A program made the position numbers and the translations under genes. Source: Aromatoleum toluvorans (lineage in GTDB: Bacteria; Pseudomonadota; Gammaproteobacteria; Burkholderiales; Rhodocyclaceae). Taken from it: DNA of 64,000 bases. Each line of letters begins with the position of its first letter. Position 1 is the first letter of the stretch. The notes beneath the pieces were generated by a model. It saw nothing but the letters and a program-made list of their open reading frames with translations, was not told the DNA's origin and made no database searches. Location: positions 1 to 64,000 of the forward strand of contig NZ_WTVN01000025.1 in assembly GCF_012910905.1 (NCBI RefSeq). Reading direction: 5' to 3'. This document shows, piece by piece, positions 36,761 to 44,721 of the stretch.

Positions 36761-37693
36761 ATGAAAAGCCATATCACCCTGACGACCCTTACCACCCCGA
36801 CCCCCTTCGTCCGCAACATCGCCCCGGCGCTGTTCGCGATTGCGCTGCCGCTCGCCGGCCTCTCACTGCCAGCCTTTTCGGCCGAACCCACCGGCAGTGG
36901 CAGTACCGGCGCAGCGGCCGCCACCGGCCCGCAGCGTGCGGTGGTCGAACAGAAGCTGCGCCTGCTCGAACAGCTCGCCAACGCGCCGGCCAGCGCGGCC
37001 GAGCCCCCCGAGGCCGCCGACCGCCGCGCGCAGGTCGCCGGACTGGTCGCCGACGCCCGCAAGACGCTCGCGGCAGGGCAGACCGAGCAGGCCGGCAACA
37101 CGCTCGACGAGGCGATCCGGCTCGCGTCCACCGGCGCGCAGCGCAAGGTGCTCAGCGAGAACAGCCACCGCGCCCACCTGCAGGACCTGCTCACGGAGCT
37201 CGAGGCCTACCGCAGCCACGTGCAGCAGCTCGAAAAGGATCCGCAGCTCGGCAGCGCCGCGCAGACGCTGCGCCAGCGCATCGACCAGATGACCGGCGAG
37301 GCCGCCCGGCACAACGCGGCCGGCCGCTTCGGCGACGCGCACCGGCTGCTGACCGCTGCCAACCAGCTCGCGACCAGCGAGCTCGGCAAGATGCGCGACG
37401 GCAAGACGGTCGTCGTCGAGCTGAAGTTCGACAGCCCCGCGGACGAGTTCGCGCACGAGCAACGACGGCTGCAGGATCACCAGATGCTCGTGAAGCTGGC
37501 CCTTGCCGAAGGGCGCGGAGACGGGGACCGGCGTGCGCTGGTCGACAGCAAGGTCGCCGAGAGCGAACGCCTGCGCAACGAAGCCGAGGTCCAGGCTCGG
37601 GGCGGCAGCTACACCGAGGCGGTCGGCACGATGGAAAAAGCCTCCACGGTGCTCGAGCACGCCCTGCGGAACCTCGGCATGCCGGTGTTCTGA
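36761..37693 (+). CDS. exported helical protein of unknown function
   Basis: A 310-residue protein with a long signal peptide (hydrophobic about 20-40, ending AFSAE), so probably periplasmic. The mature part is almost entirely helical and charged: an Ala-rich linker, then repeated TPR-like or coiled-coil segments ('LVADARKTLAAGQTEQAGNTLDEAIRLAS', 'ARHNAAGRFGDAHRLLTAANQLATSELGKMRDGKTVVVELKFDSP', 'EAEVQARGGSYTEAVGTMEKASTVLEHALRNLG'). The 'G-x-xxxA-xxL-x-xA' spacing suggests three helical-hairpin repeats. AAGGAGAG precedes the ATG. It converges on dctB. No family name can be given. Confidence 0.8.
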   Translation: MKSHITLTTLTTPTPFVRNIAPALFAIALPLAGLSLPAFSAEPTGSGSTGAAAATGPQRAVVEQKLRLLEQLANAPASAAEPPEAADRRAQVAGLVADARKTLAAGQTEQAGNTLDEAIRLASTGAQRKVLSENSHRAHLQDLLTELEAYRSHVQQLEKDPQLGSAAQTLRQRIDQMTGEAARHNAAGRFGDAHRLLTAANQLATSELGKMRDGKTVVVELKFDSPADEFAHEQRRLQDHQMLVKLALAEGRGDGDRRALVDSKVAESERLRNEAEVQARGGSYTEAVGTMEKASTVLEHALRNLGMPVF

Positions 37694-37714
37694 TGCAGGT
37701 GACGAACTCGCCGG

Positions 37715-39568
37715 TCAGGGCGCCGGCGCGAGCGGAAGCTCCAGCGTGAAGACGGCACCGCCGTCCGGCTGGTTGGCGCCCTGCAGGCTGCCACCGAAGT
37801 CGCGGACGATGCCGGCGGAAATGGCCAGGCCGAGGCCCAGGCCCTCCCCCGCCGGCTTGGTGGTGAAGAAAGGCTCGAAAAGATGCGGCTGCACCTCGTC
37901 GCTGAGACCCGGCCCATGGTCGCGGACCTGCAGCCGCACCACGCCGTCGGCGCGCTCGCAACGCAGCTCGAGCCGCGGCCGGTCCTGGCCGGCCATCGCA
38001 TCCAGCGCATTGCCGATCAGGTTGACCAGCACCTGCTCCAGCCGGTTGGCGTCGCACATCGCCACGGGCTCGTCGTCGGTGGGGCAGTGCCACTCCACCT
38101 CCACCGCACTGCGCCGCAGGCGGGCCTCGAGCAGCCCCAGGGCATTGTCGATCGCGTGACACAGGCGCACCGGCTCCGACAGTCCGCTCGACCTGCGTGC
38201 GAAGTTGCGCAACTGGCCGGTGATGCGGCCCATGCGGTCGGCCAGATCGGCGATGCGGTCCAGGTTGGCGCGCGCGGTGGCGGCATCACCGCGTTCGAGG
38301 AAGCGCCCGGCATTGGTCGACAGCGTGCGCAGGGCGGCGAGCGGCTGATTCAGCTCGTGGGCGATGCCGGTGGACAGCTGCCCGATCACCGCCAGCTTGC
38401 CGGCCTGCACCAGTTCGTCCTGCGCCGCACGCAGCGTGCGCTCGGCGCGGATGCGCTCGGCGACTTCCGCCTGCAGCTTCTGGTTGGTCGCGGACAGGTC
38501 GACGGTGCGCTCCTCGACCTTGCGTTCCAGTTCGTCGTGCGCCTTCTGCAGCGCCTCGCGCGCCGCCAGCCGGTGGCGCAGGTGGCGGCGGCGGTCGGCG
38601 ACGATGACGCCGAGCATGCACAGGCAGGCGGTAGCGATCGCCGCCAGCGCTGCACGGCTCTGCGCGAGGCTGTCGACCTGCTCGAGCTGCGACATCACGG
38701 TCAGCGTCCACGGCGTGCCCGGCAGCGCACGCGCCTGGGCAAGGAAGCGGCCGCTCACCGGATAGACGGACACGGTCGCCGGCCCCTCGGCGGCGATCCG
38801 CACCAGCCGGGTACCCGGCCCGTAGTCCTCGATGTCGCGCACGCCCAGCGGCTGCAAGGCACGGCGGTTGTATTGCTGGGTATGGTCGAAGGCCGCGCGC
38901 GTCTTGTCGTCCAGCGGGCGCAAGGTGGTGAACTTCCAGCCGGCGACCGCCGACAGGATCACCACGCCATTCTCGTCGGCGACCAGCACCGGCGCCTCCA
39001 CCGTCGACCACGACTTTTCCAGCTGTTCGAGGCTGACCTTGACCACCGCCACGCCCAGGGCTTCATGCTCGCCCGTCAGCATCGCGGCGAGATAGTAGCC
39101 GGGCTCGCCGCGCGTCGTGCCGATGCCGAAGAAGCGGCCGCTGTTGGCGGTCATCGCGTCGCGGAAGTAGGGGCGAAAGGACAGGTCCTCGCCGACGAAG
39201 CTGTCCGGGCGCCGCCAGTTGCTCGCGGCCAGCACCTTCCCGCGCGTGTCCATGACGAAGATCGACAGCGTGCCGGCACGCTCGTTGAGCTGCTCGAGAT
39301 AGGCATTGACGCGCTCGACCGCCGCTCCGTCCGACGGCCGCACCAGGAGATCGAGCACCGACTGCTGGAGGTTCAGCGTGCCGGGCAGGAAGGCGTACTT
39401 GCTGATCTCGCGCTCCAGGCTCGCGGCGTACAGGTCGAGCCGGTGCAGACCGGTCGCCTGCAGCTCGGCGACGCCCAGCCGCTGTGCGACGCGGTAGGCG
39501 CCATAACCGCTCAGCCCGACAAGAACCAGGCAGAACAGCAGCAGCACCAGGGAACGGGAACGGATCAT
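37715..39568 (-). CDS. dctB: C4-dicarboxylate sensor kinase DctB
   Basis: A 617-residue membrane sensor kinase. Helix 1 (about 5-24) is followed by a periplasmic double-PAS (Cache) region (about 25-290; MDTRGKVLAASNWRRPDSFVGEDLSFRPYF and ATVSVYPVSGRFLAQARALPG are typical DctB sensor segments). Helix 2 (about 295-313), a coiled coil (about 325-385), the H-box GIAHELNQPLAALRT with His404, and HATPase boxes (NLIGNALDAM, DHGPGLS, GLGLGLAIS) follow. It should phosphorylate the sigma-54 activator DctD, which is not in the window. Its target dctA lies 0.9 kb upstream behind a -24/-12 promoter. The ATG at 39568 gives a normal N-terminus. Confidence 0.92.
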   Translation of the reverse strand: MIRSRSLVLLLFCLVLVGLSGYGAYRVAQRLGVAELQATGLHRLDLYAASLEREISKYAFLPGTLNLQQSVLDLLVRPSDGAAVERVNAYLEQLNERAGTLSIFVMDTRGKVLAASNWRRPDSFVGEDLSFRPYFRDAMTANSGRFFGIGTTRGEPGYYLAAMLTGEHEALGVAVVKVSLEQLEKSWSTVEAPVLVADENGVVILSAVAGWKFTTLRPLDDKTRAAFDHTQQYNRRALQPLGVRDIEDYGPGTRLVRIAAEGPATVSVYPVSGRFLAQARALPGTPWTLTVMSQLEQVDSLAQSRAALAAIATACLCMLGVIVADRRRHLRHRLAAREALQKAHDELERKVEERTVDLSATNQKLQAEVAERIRAERTLRAAQDELVQAGKLAVIGQLSTGIAHELNQPLAALRTLSTNAGRFLERGDAATARANLDRIADLADRMGRITGQLRNFARRSSGLSEPVRLCHAIDNALGLLEARLRRSAVEVEWHCPTDDEPVAMCDANRLEQVLVNLIGNALDAMAGQDRPRLELRCERADGVVRLQVRDHGPGLSDEVQPHLFEPFFTTKPAGEGLGLGLAISAGIVRDFGGSLQGANQPDGGAVFTLELPLAPAP

Positions 39569-39623
39569 GGGGAAACCGCCGGGTGGAATGGCTATGGTAG
39601 CAGCGTCCTCACGTGGCAAGTCC

Positions 39624-40379
39624 TCACGCGGCAAGATCCGCCAGCTGCTTGACGATCAGCACGACGACCACGCCGAGGAAGGCCTTGCGGATGAAGCCGG
39701 CCCCGTGCTTGAGCGCGAAATGCGTGCCGACATAGGCCCCCGCCAGGTTGCATACCGCCATCGCCAGACCGATCTGCCACAGGATCGGCCCGTGGCTGGC
39801 AAAGAAGGCGATCGCCGAGAGGTTGGTGGCGAAATTGACCATCTTCGCGCTGGCCGATCCCTGCACGAAATCCATGCCGAACAGGCGGATGAAGCCGAAG
39901 ATCAGGAAGCTGCCGGTGCCGGGGCCGAAGAAGCCGTCGTAGACGCCGATGATGCCGCCGAACAGGGCCCCCTTCCAGCGGTCAGCGCGCGTCACCACGC
40001 GGGTCACGCGGTGGCCGAGATCCTTGCGCGCGAACGTGTAGAGCGCCACCGCGATCATCAGCACCACCACCAGCGGGCGCATCGTCTCGCGCGGCAGCAG
40101 CGCCACCAGCGCCGCCCCGCCCCACGCGCCGCCCAGCGCGGCTGCGGTGGCCGGCAGCACGACCAGCCAGGGGATGGACACGCTGCGGCGATAACGCCAC
40201 AGTGCGGCGCCGGTGCCGGCGATGCTCGACACCTTGTTGGTGCCGAACAGGGTCGGGATCGCGGTCTGCGGGAACTGCGACAGCAGCACGGGAATCTGGA
40301 TCAGGCCGCCACCGCCCACCACGGCGTCGACCATGCCGGCGAAGAAGGCAGCGGGAGCGAGGATGTACCAGTCGATCAT
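39624..40379 (-). CDS. TSUP-family membrane permease
   Basis: A 251-residue TauE/SafE (TSUP) family protein with about eight membrane helices and the paired signature 'FAGMVDAVVGGGGLIQIPVLL' (about 13-33) and 'GGIIGVYDGFFGPGTGSFLIF' (about 140-160). Family members export or import sulfonates, sulfite or organic acids. The ATG at 40379 is only 11 bases beyond the dctA terminator hairpin; the alternative ATG at 40412 lies inside the hairpin and is rejected. The gene sits between dctA and dctB, so a link to organic-acid transport is plausible, but the substrate is unknown. Confidence 0.92.
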   Translation of the reverse strand: MIDWYILAPAAFFAGMVDAVVGGGGLIQIPVLLSQFPQTAIPTLFGTNKVSSIAGTGAALWRYRRSVSIPWLVVLPATAAALGGAWGGAALVALLPRETMRPLVVVLMIAVALYTFARKDLGHRVTRVVTRADRWKGALFGGIIGVYDGFFGPGTGSFLIFGFIRLFGMDFVQGSASAKMVNFATNLSAIAFFASHGPILWQIGLAMAVCNLAGAYVGTHFALKHGAGFIRKAFLGVVVVLIVKQLADLAA

Positions 40380-40389
40380 GTCGTTCAGC

Positions 40390-40419
40390 AAAAAGGGCCC
40401 GGTGCACGGCACCGGGCCC
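40390..40419 (-). terminator. intrinsic terminator of dctA
   Basis: A perfect 11-bp stem (GGGCCCGGTGC and its complement) with a 3-base loop, followed on the minus strand by TTTTT. It lies 56 bases after the dctA stop and immediately before the permease gene, so read-through or a promoter inside the dctA tail must serve that gene. Confidence 0.92.
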
Positions 40420-40475
40420 GAGGGTTGATTCTGCGTTTCGGCTCGACCGGCCCCCGGCCGGGACCCCGACCCGCC

Positions 40476-41777
40476 TCAGGCAGCCTGCGGCAACTGCTCG
40501 CCCGGCGCCGGCAGCGCCTCGTCGGCGTCGGCCAGCTCGGGATCGACCGCTTCGACCGCCCCTTCCCACTTTGCCACCACCGCCGTGGCAATGGCGTTGC
40601 CCAGCACGTTGGTTGCGCTGCGCCCCATGTCGAGGAAGTGGTCGACGCCGAGCACCAGCAGCACGCCCGCCTCGGGCAGGCCGAACATCGGCAGCACCGC
40701 GGCGACCACCACCAGCGAAGAACGCGGCACGCCGGCAATGCCCTTGCTCGACACCATCAGCACCAGCAGCATGGTGATCTGGCTCGTCAGCGTCATCTCG
40801 ATGCCATATGCCTGGGCAATGAACAGGGCCGCGAACGTCGTGTAGATCATCGAGCCATCGAGGTTGAAAGAATAACCCAGCGGCAGCACGAAGCCGGTGA
40901 TGCGGTTGCTGACGCCGAACTTCTCGAGCTGCTCCATCACCTTCGGATAGGCCGATTCGCTGGTCGCCGTCGAGAACGCGATCAGCATCGGGCTGCGCAC
41001 CAGCTTGACCAGGCGGAACACTTCGCGGCCGAGAACGAGGTAGCCGCCGAGGATCAGCACCGCCCACAGCGCTCCCAGCGTCAGGTAGAACGCCAGCATG
41101 AACTTGCCGAACACCAGCAGCATGCCCGCGCCCTGCGTCGTGATGACGCCCGCCACCGCCCCGAACACGCCGAACGGCGCCATGCGCATCACGTAGTCGG
41201 TGACCTTGAGCATCACGTGGACGACGTCGTCCATGGTGCCGACCAGCGAGCGCGCCGACTCGTTGTGCAGGTGGCCCAGCGCGAGGCCGAAGAACACCGC
41301 GAAGACGAGGATCTGCAGGATGGAGTTGCTCGCCATCGCCTCGACGATGCTCTTCGGGAACACCTGGATGATGAAGTCCTTGAGGTTGAGCGCGCCGGTC
41401 TTCAGGTTGGTGGCGGTGCCCGCCTCCGGCAGCGCGATGCTCATCCCCACGCCCGGGTGCAGCAGGTTCGCAGCGATCAGGCCGATCGTCAGCGACACCA
41501 GCGACGCGCCGACGAACCACATCAGCGCACGGCCGCCGATGCGCCCGACCGCCTTCGTGTCACCCATGTTGGCGAGGCCGGCCACCAGGGTCGCGAACAC
41601 CAGCGGTGCGATGATCATCTTGATCAGGCGCAGGAAGATGTCGGTCAGCACGCCGAAATAGCCGGCGATCTCCTTCGCGGCCTCCGGGCTGCCCGCCGTC
41701 ATGTTGCAGACATAGCCGACGATCACGCCGAGCACCATCGCGATGACGATCCAGGTCGTCAAGCGGTTCATTTTCAC
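40476..41777 (-). CDS. dctA: dicarboxylate/amino acid:cation symporter (DctA type)
   Basis: A 433-residue DAACS-family secondary transporter coupling uptake of C4-dicarboxylates (possibly glutamate/aspartate) to H+ or Na+. It has multiple membrane helices with the family signatures FSTATSESAYPKVMEQ (re-entrant loop 1), LGYSFNLDGSMIY (helix 7) and SSKGIAGVPRSSLVVV (re-entrant loop 2). The GTG at 41777 is favoured: AAGGAG is 7 bases upstream, versus 13 for the ATG two codons later. The C-terminus is acidic and Pro/Ala-rich. A sigma-54 promoter at 41834-41849 and the nearby dctB support the dicarboxylate assignment over GltP. Confidence 0.9.
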   Translation of the reverse strand: MKMNRLTTWIVIAMVLGVIVGYVCNMTAGSPEAAKEIAGYFGVLTDIFLRLIKMIIAPLVFATLVAGLANMGDTKAVGRIGGRALMWFVGASLVSLTIGLIAANLLHPGVGMSIALPEAGTATNLKTGALNLKDFIIQVFPKSIVEAMASNSILQILVFAVFFGLALGHLHNESARSLVGTMDDVVHVMLKVTDYVMRMAPFGVFGAVAGVITTQGAGMLLVFGKFMLAFYLTLGALWAVLILGGYLVLGREVFRLVKLVRSPMLIAFSTATSESAYPKVMEQLEKFGVSNRITGFVLPLGYSFNLDGSMIYTTFAALFIAQAYGIEMTLTSQITMLLVLMVSSKGIAGVPRSSLVVVAAVLPMFGLPEAGVLLVLGVDHFLDMGRSATNVLGNAIATAVVAKWEGAVEAVDPELADADEALPAPGEQLPQAA

Positions 41778-41833
41778 TGGCAGTCTCCTTTCGTATGCGC
41801 CTCGCCGGGAGGCGGGAAGTGTTGCTTTCCCAT

Positions 41834-41849
41834 TGCACGTGACGTGCCA
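41834..41849 (-). promoter_or_regulatory. sigma-54 (-24/-12) promoter of dctA
   Basis: The minus-strand sequence TGGCACGTCACGTGCA has GG and GC separated by exactly 10 bases, as in the consensus TGGCAC-N5-TTGCA; only one base of the -12 box differs. It is 57 bases before the dctA start. An AT-rich patch (41867-41897) upstream could bind IHF. DctD from elsewhere in the genome is the expected activator. Confidence 0.82.
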
Positions 41850-41923
41850 GCCAGAATGAAATGCAAGCCTATGTTTTATCGAGTTAAATTTTTCTCACAC
41901 GCACCCTCGCGACGAAAATCCGA

Positions 41924-41975
41924 ACAGCCCCCGTCCTGGCCGTTCGGAAATCCGAACGGCCAGGACGGGGGCTGT
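41924..41975. repeat. perfect 25-bp inverted repeat with two-base loop
   Basis: Arms 41924-41948 and 41951-41975 are perfectly complementary over 25 bp around AA. On the minus strand the stem is followed by CGGATTTTCG, so it could end minus-strand transcription. However, no complete minus-strand gene lies upstream: the chrA remnant is on the plus strand. It is about 75 bp upstream of the sigma-54 promoter of dctA. The 333-bp gap 41778-42110 holds otherwise only that promoter and a small inverted repeat at 42086. Confidence 0.9.
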
Positions 41976-42085
41976 CACCGGCATCGATGAAAAGTTCGGC
42001 CCACCCTGCCGGCGCGACCAGTCGCCCCCGGTTGCGGCACGCGACGTCGACGAGATTTGATCGTCACGCACAAATTTATGGATCT

Positions 42086-42103
42086 CTCTACACTCTTGTA
42101 GAG
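42086..42103. promoter_or_regulatory. inverted repeat before the chrA remnant
   Basis: CTCTACA (42086-42092) and TGTAGAG (42097-42103) are perfect 7-bp arms around CTCT, ending 7 bases before the chrA-like start codon at 42111. This is a typical spot for a repressor operator of a metal-resistance gene. The regulator is not in the window. Confidence 0.5.
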
Positions 42104-42110
42104 TTTGCGC

Positions 42111-42365
42111 ATGAATACATGGATTACCGAGGTCGGTTTCTGGCAAGCCTTCGGGTGCAGGCTGAAGCTCTGCTTCATCAGCTTCGGCGGGCCCGCCGGG
42201 CAGATTTCCATCATGCATCGGGAACTGGTGGCGCGCCGGCGCTGGATTTCCGGGCGGCGCCTCCTGCACGCACTCAACTGGGGCATCGCCCCTTCCCGGT
42301 CCGGAGGCCCGGCAGTTGGCGACCTCATCGGCCTCCTTGTGATGACCTTGCCGTGGGCCCGGTGA
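42111..42365 (+). pseudogene. chrA: frameshifted and truncated chromate transporter gene
   Basis: The start encodes a ChrA N-terminus ([27 protein letters not shown], then LLHALN). At about 42275 the frame is lost: the conserved [11 protein letters not shown] appears in the next frame, and LIGLL resumes in the first, so at least two indels are present. The remaining 300 or so residues of a full ChrA are absent. The open frame ends at TGA 42363-42365, overlapping the ATG of the MFS gene (TGATG), so it may persist as a translated leader. No chromate export can be expected. Confidence 0.85.
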
Positions 42366-43594
42366 TGCTCGGTCGGTGGCTGTTGCCCGCGGGCGTCGAT
42401 GGCGCCGCGTTGCCGCTCCTGACCGGCAAGGCCCTGCGCGCGTTCGCGGACGGCTACATGGCGCTCCTGCTGCCCGCCTACCTGCTGGCCCTGGGTTTCG
42501 GGACGCTGGACGTGGGCATCCTGAGCACGGCTACCTTGCTGGGGTCGGCATTTGCGACGCTGGCAGTGGGTTCATGGGGCCATCGCTTCCATCACCGGCG
42601 TCTTCTGCTGGGCGCCGCGTTGCTCATGCTGGGCACCGGCCTGTCCTTCGCCACGTTCTCGGCGTTCTGGCCCCTGCTGCTGGTGGCGTTCGTCGGTACC
42701 CTGAATCCGAGCTCCGGCGATGTCAGCGTGTTCCTGCCGCTGGAGCATGCACGTCTGGCGGAATCGGCTCAAGGTGCCGCGCGGACCGCCGTGTTCGCCC
42801 GCTATTCGTTGCTGGGGGCGCTGTTTGCCGCACTCGGGGCCCTGTCCTCGGGGGCCCCGGAATGGCTGAACGACACGCTGGGACTCGGGCGGCTGGAGGC
42901 CTTCCGGCTCATGTTTGCCGCGTACGGTGTGGTGGGTGGCGTGGTCTGGCTGCTCTATCAGCGGCTGCCCGCCCCGGCGCACGAAGCCGAAGCTGTTGCG
43001 GCGACACCTCTACGCGAATCGCGGCACGTCGTGATCCGTCTGGCGGCGCTGTTCTCCGTAGACGCGTTCGCCGGCGGCCTCGCCATCAACGCGCTGATGA
43101 CGCTGTGGTTCCTGCAACGCTTCGACCTCTCCCTCACCGCGGCCGGGCAATTCTTCTTCTGGTCGGGGCTGTTGTCCGCACTGTCCCAGCTTATTGCACC
43201 CAGGGTCGCTCAACGCATCGGCCTCGTAAATACCATGGTCTTCACCCACATCCCGGCCAGCCTCTGTCTGATCGCGGCAGCGTTCGTTCCGGACGTCCAT
43301 CTGGCAATGGCCTTGCTCTTCGTTCGCGCGCTGCTGTCGCAAATGGACGTACCGGTGCGCAGCGCCTTCGTGATGGAGGTCGTAACGCCCGGCGAGCGGG
43401 CCGCGGCGGCAAGCTATACCGCCGTGCCCCGGAGTCTTGCCTCGGCGGTGAGCCCGACCATTGGCGGCGCGCTCTTTGCCGCAGGCTGGTTTGCCGCCCC
43501 CCTGGTGGCCTGCGGGGTGCTGAAAATCGCGTACGACCTGGCGCTCTGGAAAGCCTTTCGGCGACACCGGCCGGCGGGCCATCAAGCCCCGTGA
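42365..43594 (+). CDS. MFS transporter
   Basis: A 409-residue major-facilitator protein with about twelve hydrophobic helices. The loop 2-3 region is VGSWGHRFHHRRLLL; a central cytoplasmic loop (about 190-215) separates two six-helix halves. The end of the second half (VPVRSAFVMEVVTPGERAAAASYTAVPRSLASAVSP) is of the drug/metabolite exporter type. The ATG at 42365 (or the GTG one codon earlier) overlaps the stop of the chrA remnant. Substrate unknown; the association with chrA suggests that it once belonged to an oxyanion-resistance cassette. Confidence 0.88.
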   Translation: MLGRWLLPAGVDGAALPLLTGKALRAFADGYMALLLPAYLLALGFGTLDVGILSTATLLGSAFATLAVGSWGHRFHHRRLLLGAALLMLGTGLSFATFSAFWPLLLVAFVGTLNPSSGDVSVFLPLEHARLAESAQGAARTAVFARYSLLGALFAALGALSSGAPEWLNDTLGLGRLEAFRLMFAAYGVVGGVVWLLYQRLPAPAHEAEAVAATPLRESRHVVIRLAALFSVDAFAGGLAINALMTLWFLQRFDLSLTAAGQFFFWSGLLSALSQLIAPRVAQRIGLVNTMVFTHIPASLCLIAAAFVPDVHLAMALLFVRALLSQMDVPVRSAFVMEVVTPGERAAAASYTAVPRSLASAVSPTIGGALFAAGWFAAPLVACGVLKIAYDLALWKAFRRHRPAGHQAP

Positions 43595-43687
43595 GCACCG
43601 GAGGTGCGGAACGCCGTTCGCAACACGTCCGATCCAACGGCAAGCACTGTCCGTGCTACGGTACGATTTTCCGCACGAAGCACACCA

Positions 43688-44053
43688 ATGCGCCCGCCGG
43701 CCCCTACCGCTCCACCTGCCGACAGCCGCGGCACGCGCGCCGCGCTGCTCTTTGCCCTGACGGCCGAGCGCCTGTCGGTTTTCTATGCGCACGGCCAATG
43801 GCCTACCGCGGCGCAGGGTACGAGTCTCGTCGCAGATTGGCTCGGCCGCAGCGGGCGCAGTCTCCCGCTGGCAGATCGACGCCACCTGTCGGATCTGAGC
43901 GACCAGTTCGCCCGCCAGATTGCCGGCTCGCTGTCGCGCGAGGCGGGGTTACAGACCGCGCACGAGATGATGGAGGCGCTCGACCCCAGGTACGACTCCG
44001 ACCTGGCCCGCACGCTGATGGCCGAATGCACGAAGCTGCTCGACGCAGCCTGA
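43688..44053 (+). CDS. hypothetical protein
   Basis: A 121-residue soluble protein I do not recognise. A Pro/Ala-rich N-terminus (1-20) is followed by a mostly helical body: 'ALLFALTAERLSVFYAHGQW', 'VADWLGRSGRSLPLADRRHLSDLSDQFARQIAGSLSREAGLQTAHEMMEALDPRYDSDLARTLMAECTKLLDAA'. No signal peptide, Cys pair or catalytic motif is visible. The ATG at 43688 has no strong ribosome-binding site; an earlier in-frame start at 43604 would lengthen a low-complexity N-terminus. It converges on arfB. Codon use is like that of its neighbours, which supports a real gene. Confidence 0.6.
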   Translation: MRPPAPTAPPADSRGTRAALLFALTAERLSVFYAHGQWPTAAQGTSLVADWLGRSGRSLPLADRRHLSDLSDQFARQIAGSLSREAGLQTAHEMMEALDPRYDSDLARTLMAECTKLLDAA

Positions 44054-44107
44054 TTCCTCATCGCTTGCGGCGACGCCCCCGCATGCGCCATCGGCCAGGC
44101 CTACGCC

Positions 44108-44512
44108 CTACTCGTCCACCTTTCCTCGCCCCGCCTTCACCGATGCCCGCCGCGCCTTGCCCTCCAGGCGCCGGGCAACGGAGGCGCGCGTCGGCCGGGT
44201 GGCGCGGCGCGCCTTGGGCGGTGCCGCAACGCGGTTGATCAGCTCCTCCAGCCGCCGCAGCGCCTCCGCCCGGTTTTTCTCCAGGCTGCGGAATTTCTGC
44301 GCCTTGATGATCACGACCCCGTCCTTGCTGATGCGCTGGTCGCCAAGCTGCAGCAGCCGCGCCCGGATGTCCTCCGGCAGGGACGAGGCCGCGATGTCGA
44401 AGCGCAGATGCACTGCGTTCGACACTTTATTGACGTTCTGCCCGCCCGCGCCCTGGGCGCGGATGGCGGTGATCTCGACGTCATCGGGCGAGACGGTCAG
44501 GTGGGAGCGCAT
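44108..44512 (-). CDS. arfB: peptidyl-tRNA hydrolase ArfB (YaeJ), ribosome rescue
   Basis: A 134-residue release-factor-like rescue protein that enters stalled ribosomes lacking a stop codon and hydrolyses the peptidyl-tRNA. The catalytic Gly-Gly-Gln is at 23-25 in RAQGAGGQNVNKVSNAVHLRFD, followed by the family helix region. The long basic C-terminal tail (KARRATRPTRASVARRLEGKARRASVKAGRGK), which reaches into the empty mRNA channel, is present. It lacks the codon-recognition domain of RF1/RF2, as expected. Its start overlaps the end of a small upstream frame by 16 bases. Confidence 0.96.
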   Translation of the reverse strand: MRSHLTVSPDDVEITAIRAQGAGGQNVNKVSNAVHLRFDIAASSLPEDIRARLLQLGDQRISKDGVVIIKAQKFRSLEKNRAEALRRLEELINRVAAPPKARRATRPTRASVARRLEGKARRASVKAGRGKVDE

Positions 44513-44721
44513 CGGCGTCCACCTTGCGGTTCAGGCGTCGGCAAGCGCCGCCCTGCCCGCTGGCGCGCGGCCTCTTCCTTGCGTGCCACATTGATCTGCA
44601 TGACTTCATCCACATCGACACGGCCGATTGCCACCCTGAAGACCCCGGTGAGCGCACGCTCGGGCTGACGCTCGACAAGATCGTCGACCGCCAGCGGTTC
44701 GTTTCTGCTCGGGGTCTTCAC
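44497..44721 (-). CDS. possible small protein between VF530-like gene and arfB
   Basis: A 74-residue frame with a GTG start that overlaps the stop of the VF530-like gene (GTGA) and an end that overlaps the arfB start by 16 bases. The spacing is what one expects of a real operon member. The sequence ([33 protein letters not shown]) has a strand-like and a helical part but no family that I recognise. It could instead be a chance frame in GC-rich DNA. Confidence 0.35.
   Translation of the reverse strand: MKTPSRNEPLAVDDLVERQPERALTGVFRVAIGRVDVDEVMQINVARKEEAARQRAGRRLPTPEPQGGRRCAPT

Noticed and set aside
40380-40412. Longer N-terminus for the TSUP permease starting at 40412
   Set aside because: That start lies within the terminator hairpin of dctA and adds residues outside the family alignment; ATG 40379 is preferred.
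39567-41990. An 807-codon plus-strand frame opposite the dctA/TSUP genes
   Set aside because: His/Arg/Asp-rich low-complexity translation typical of the opposite strand of hydrophobic membrane proteins.
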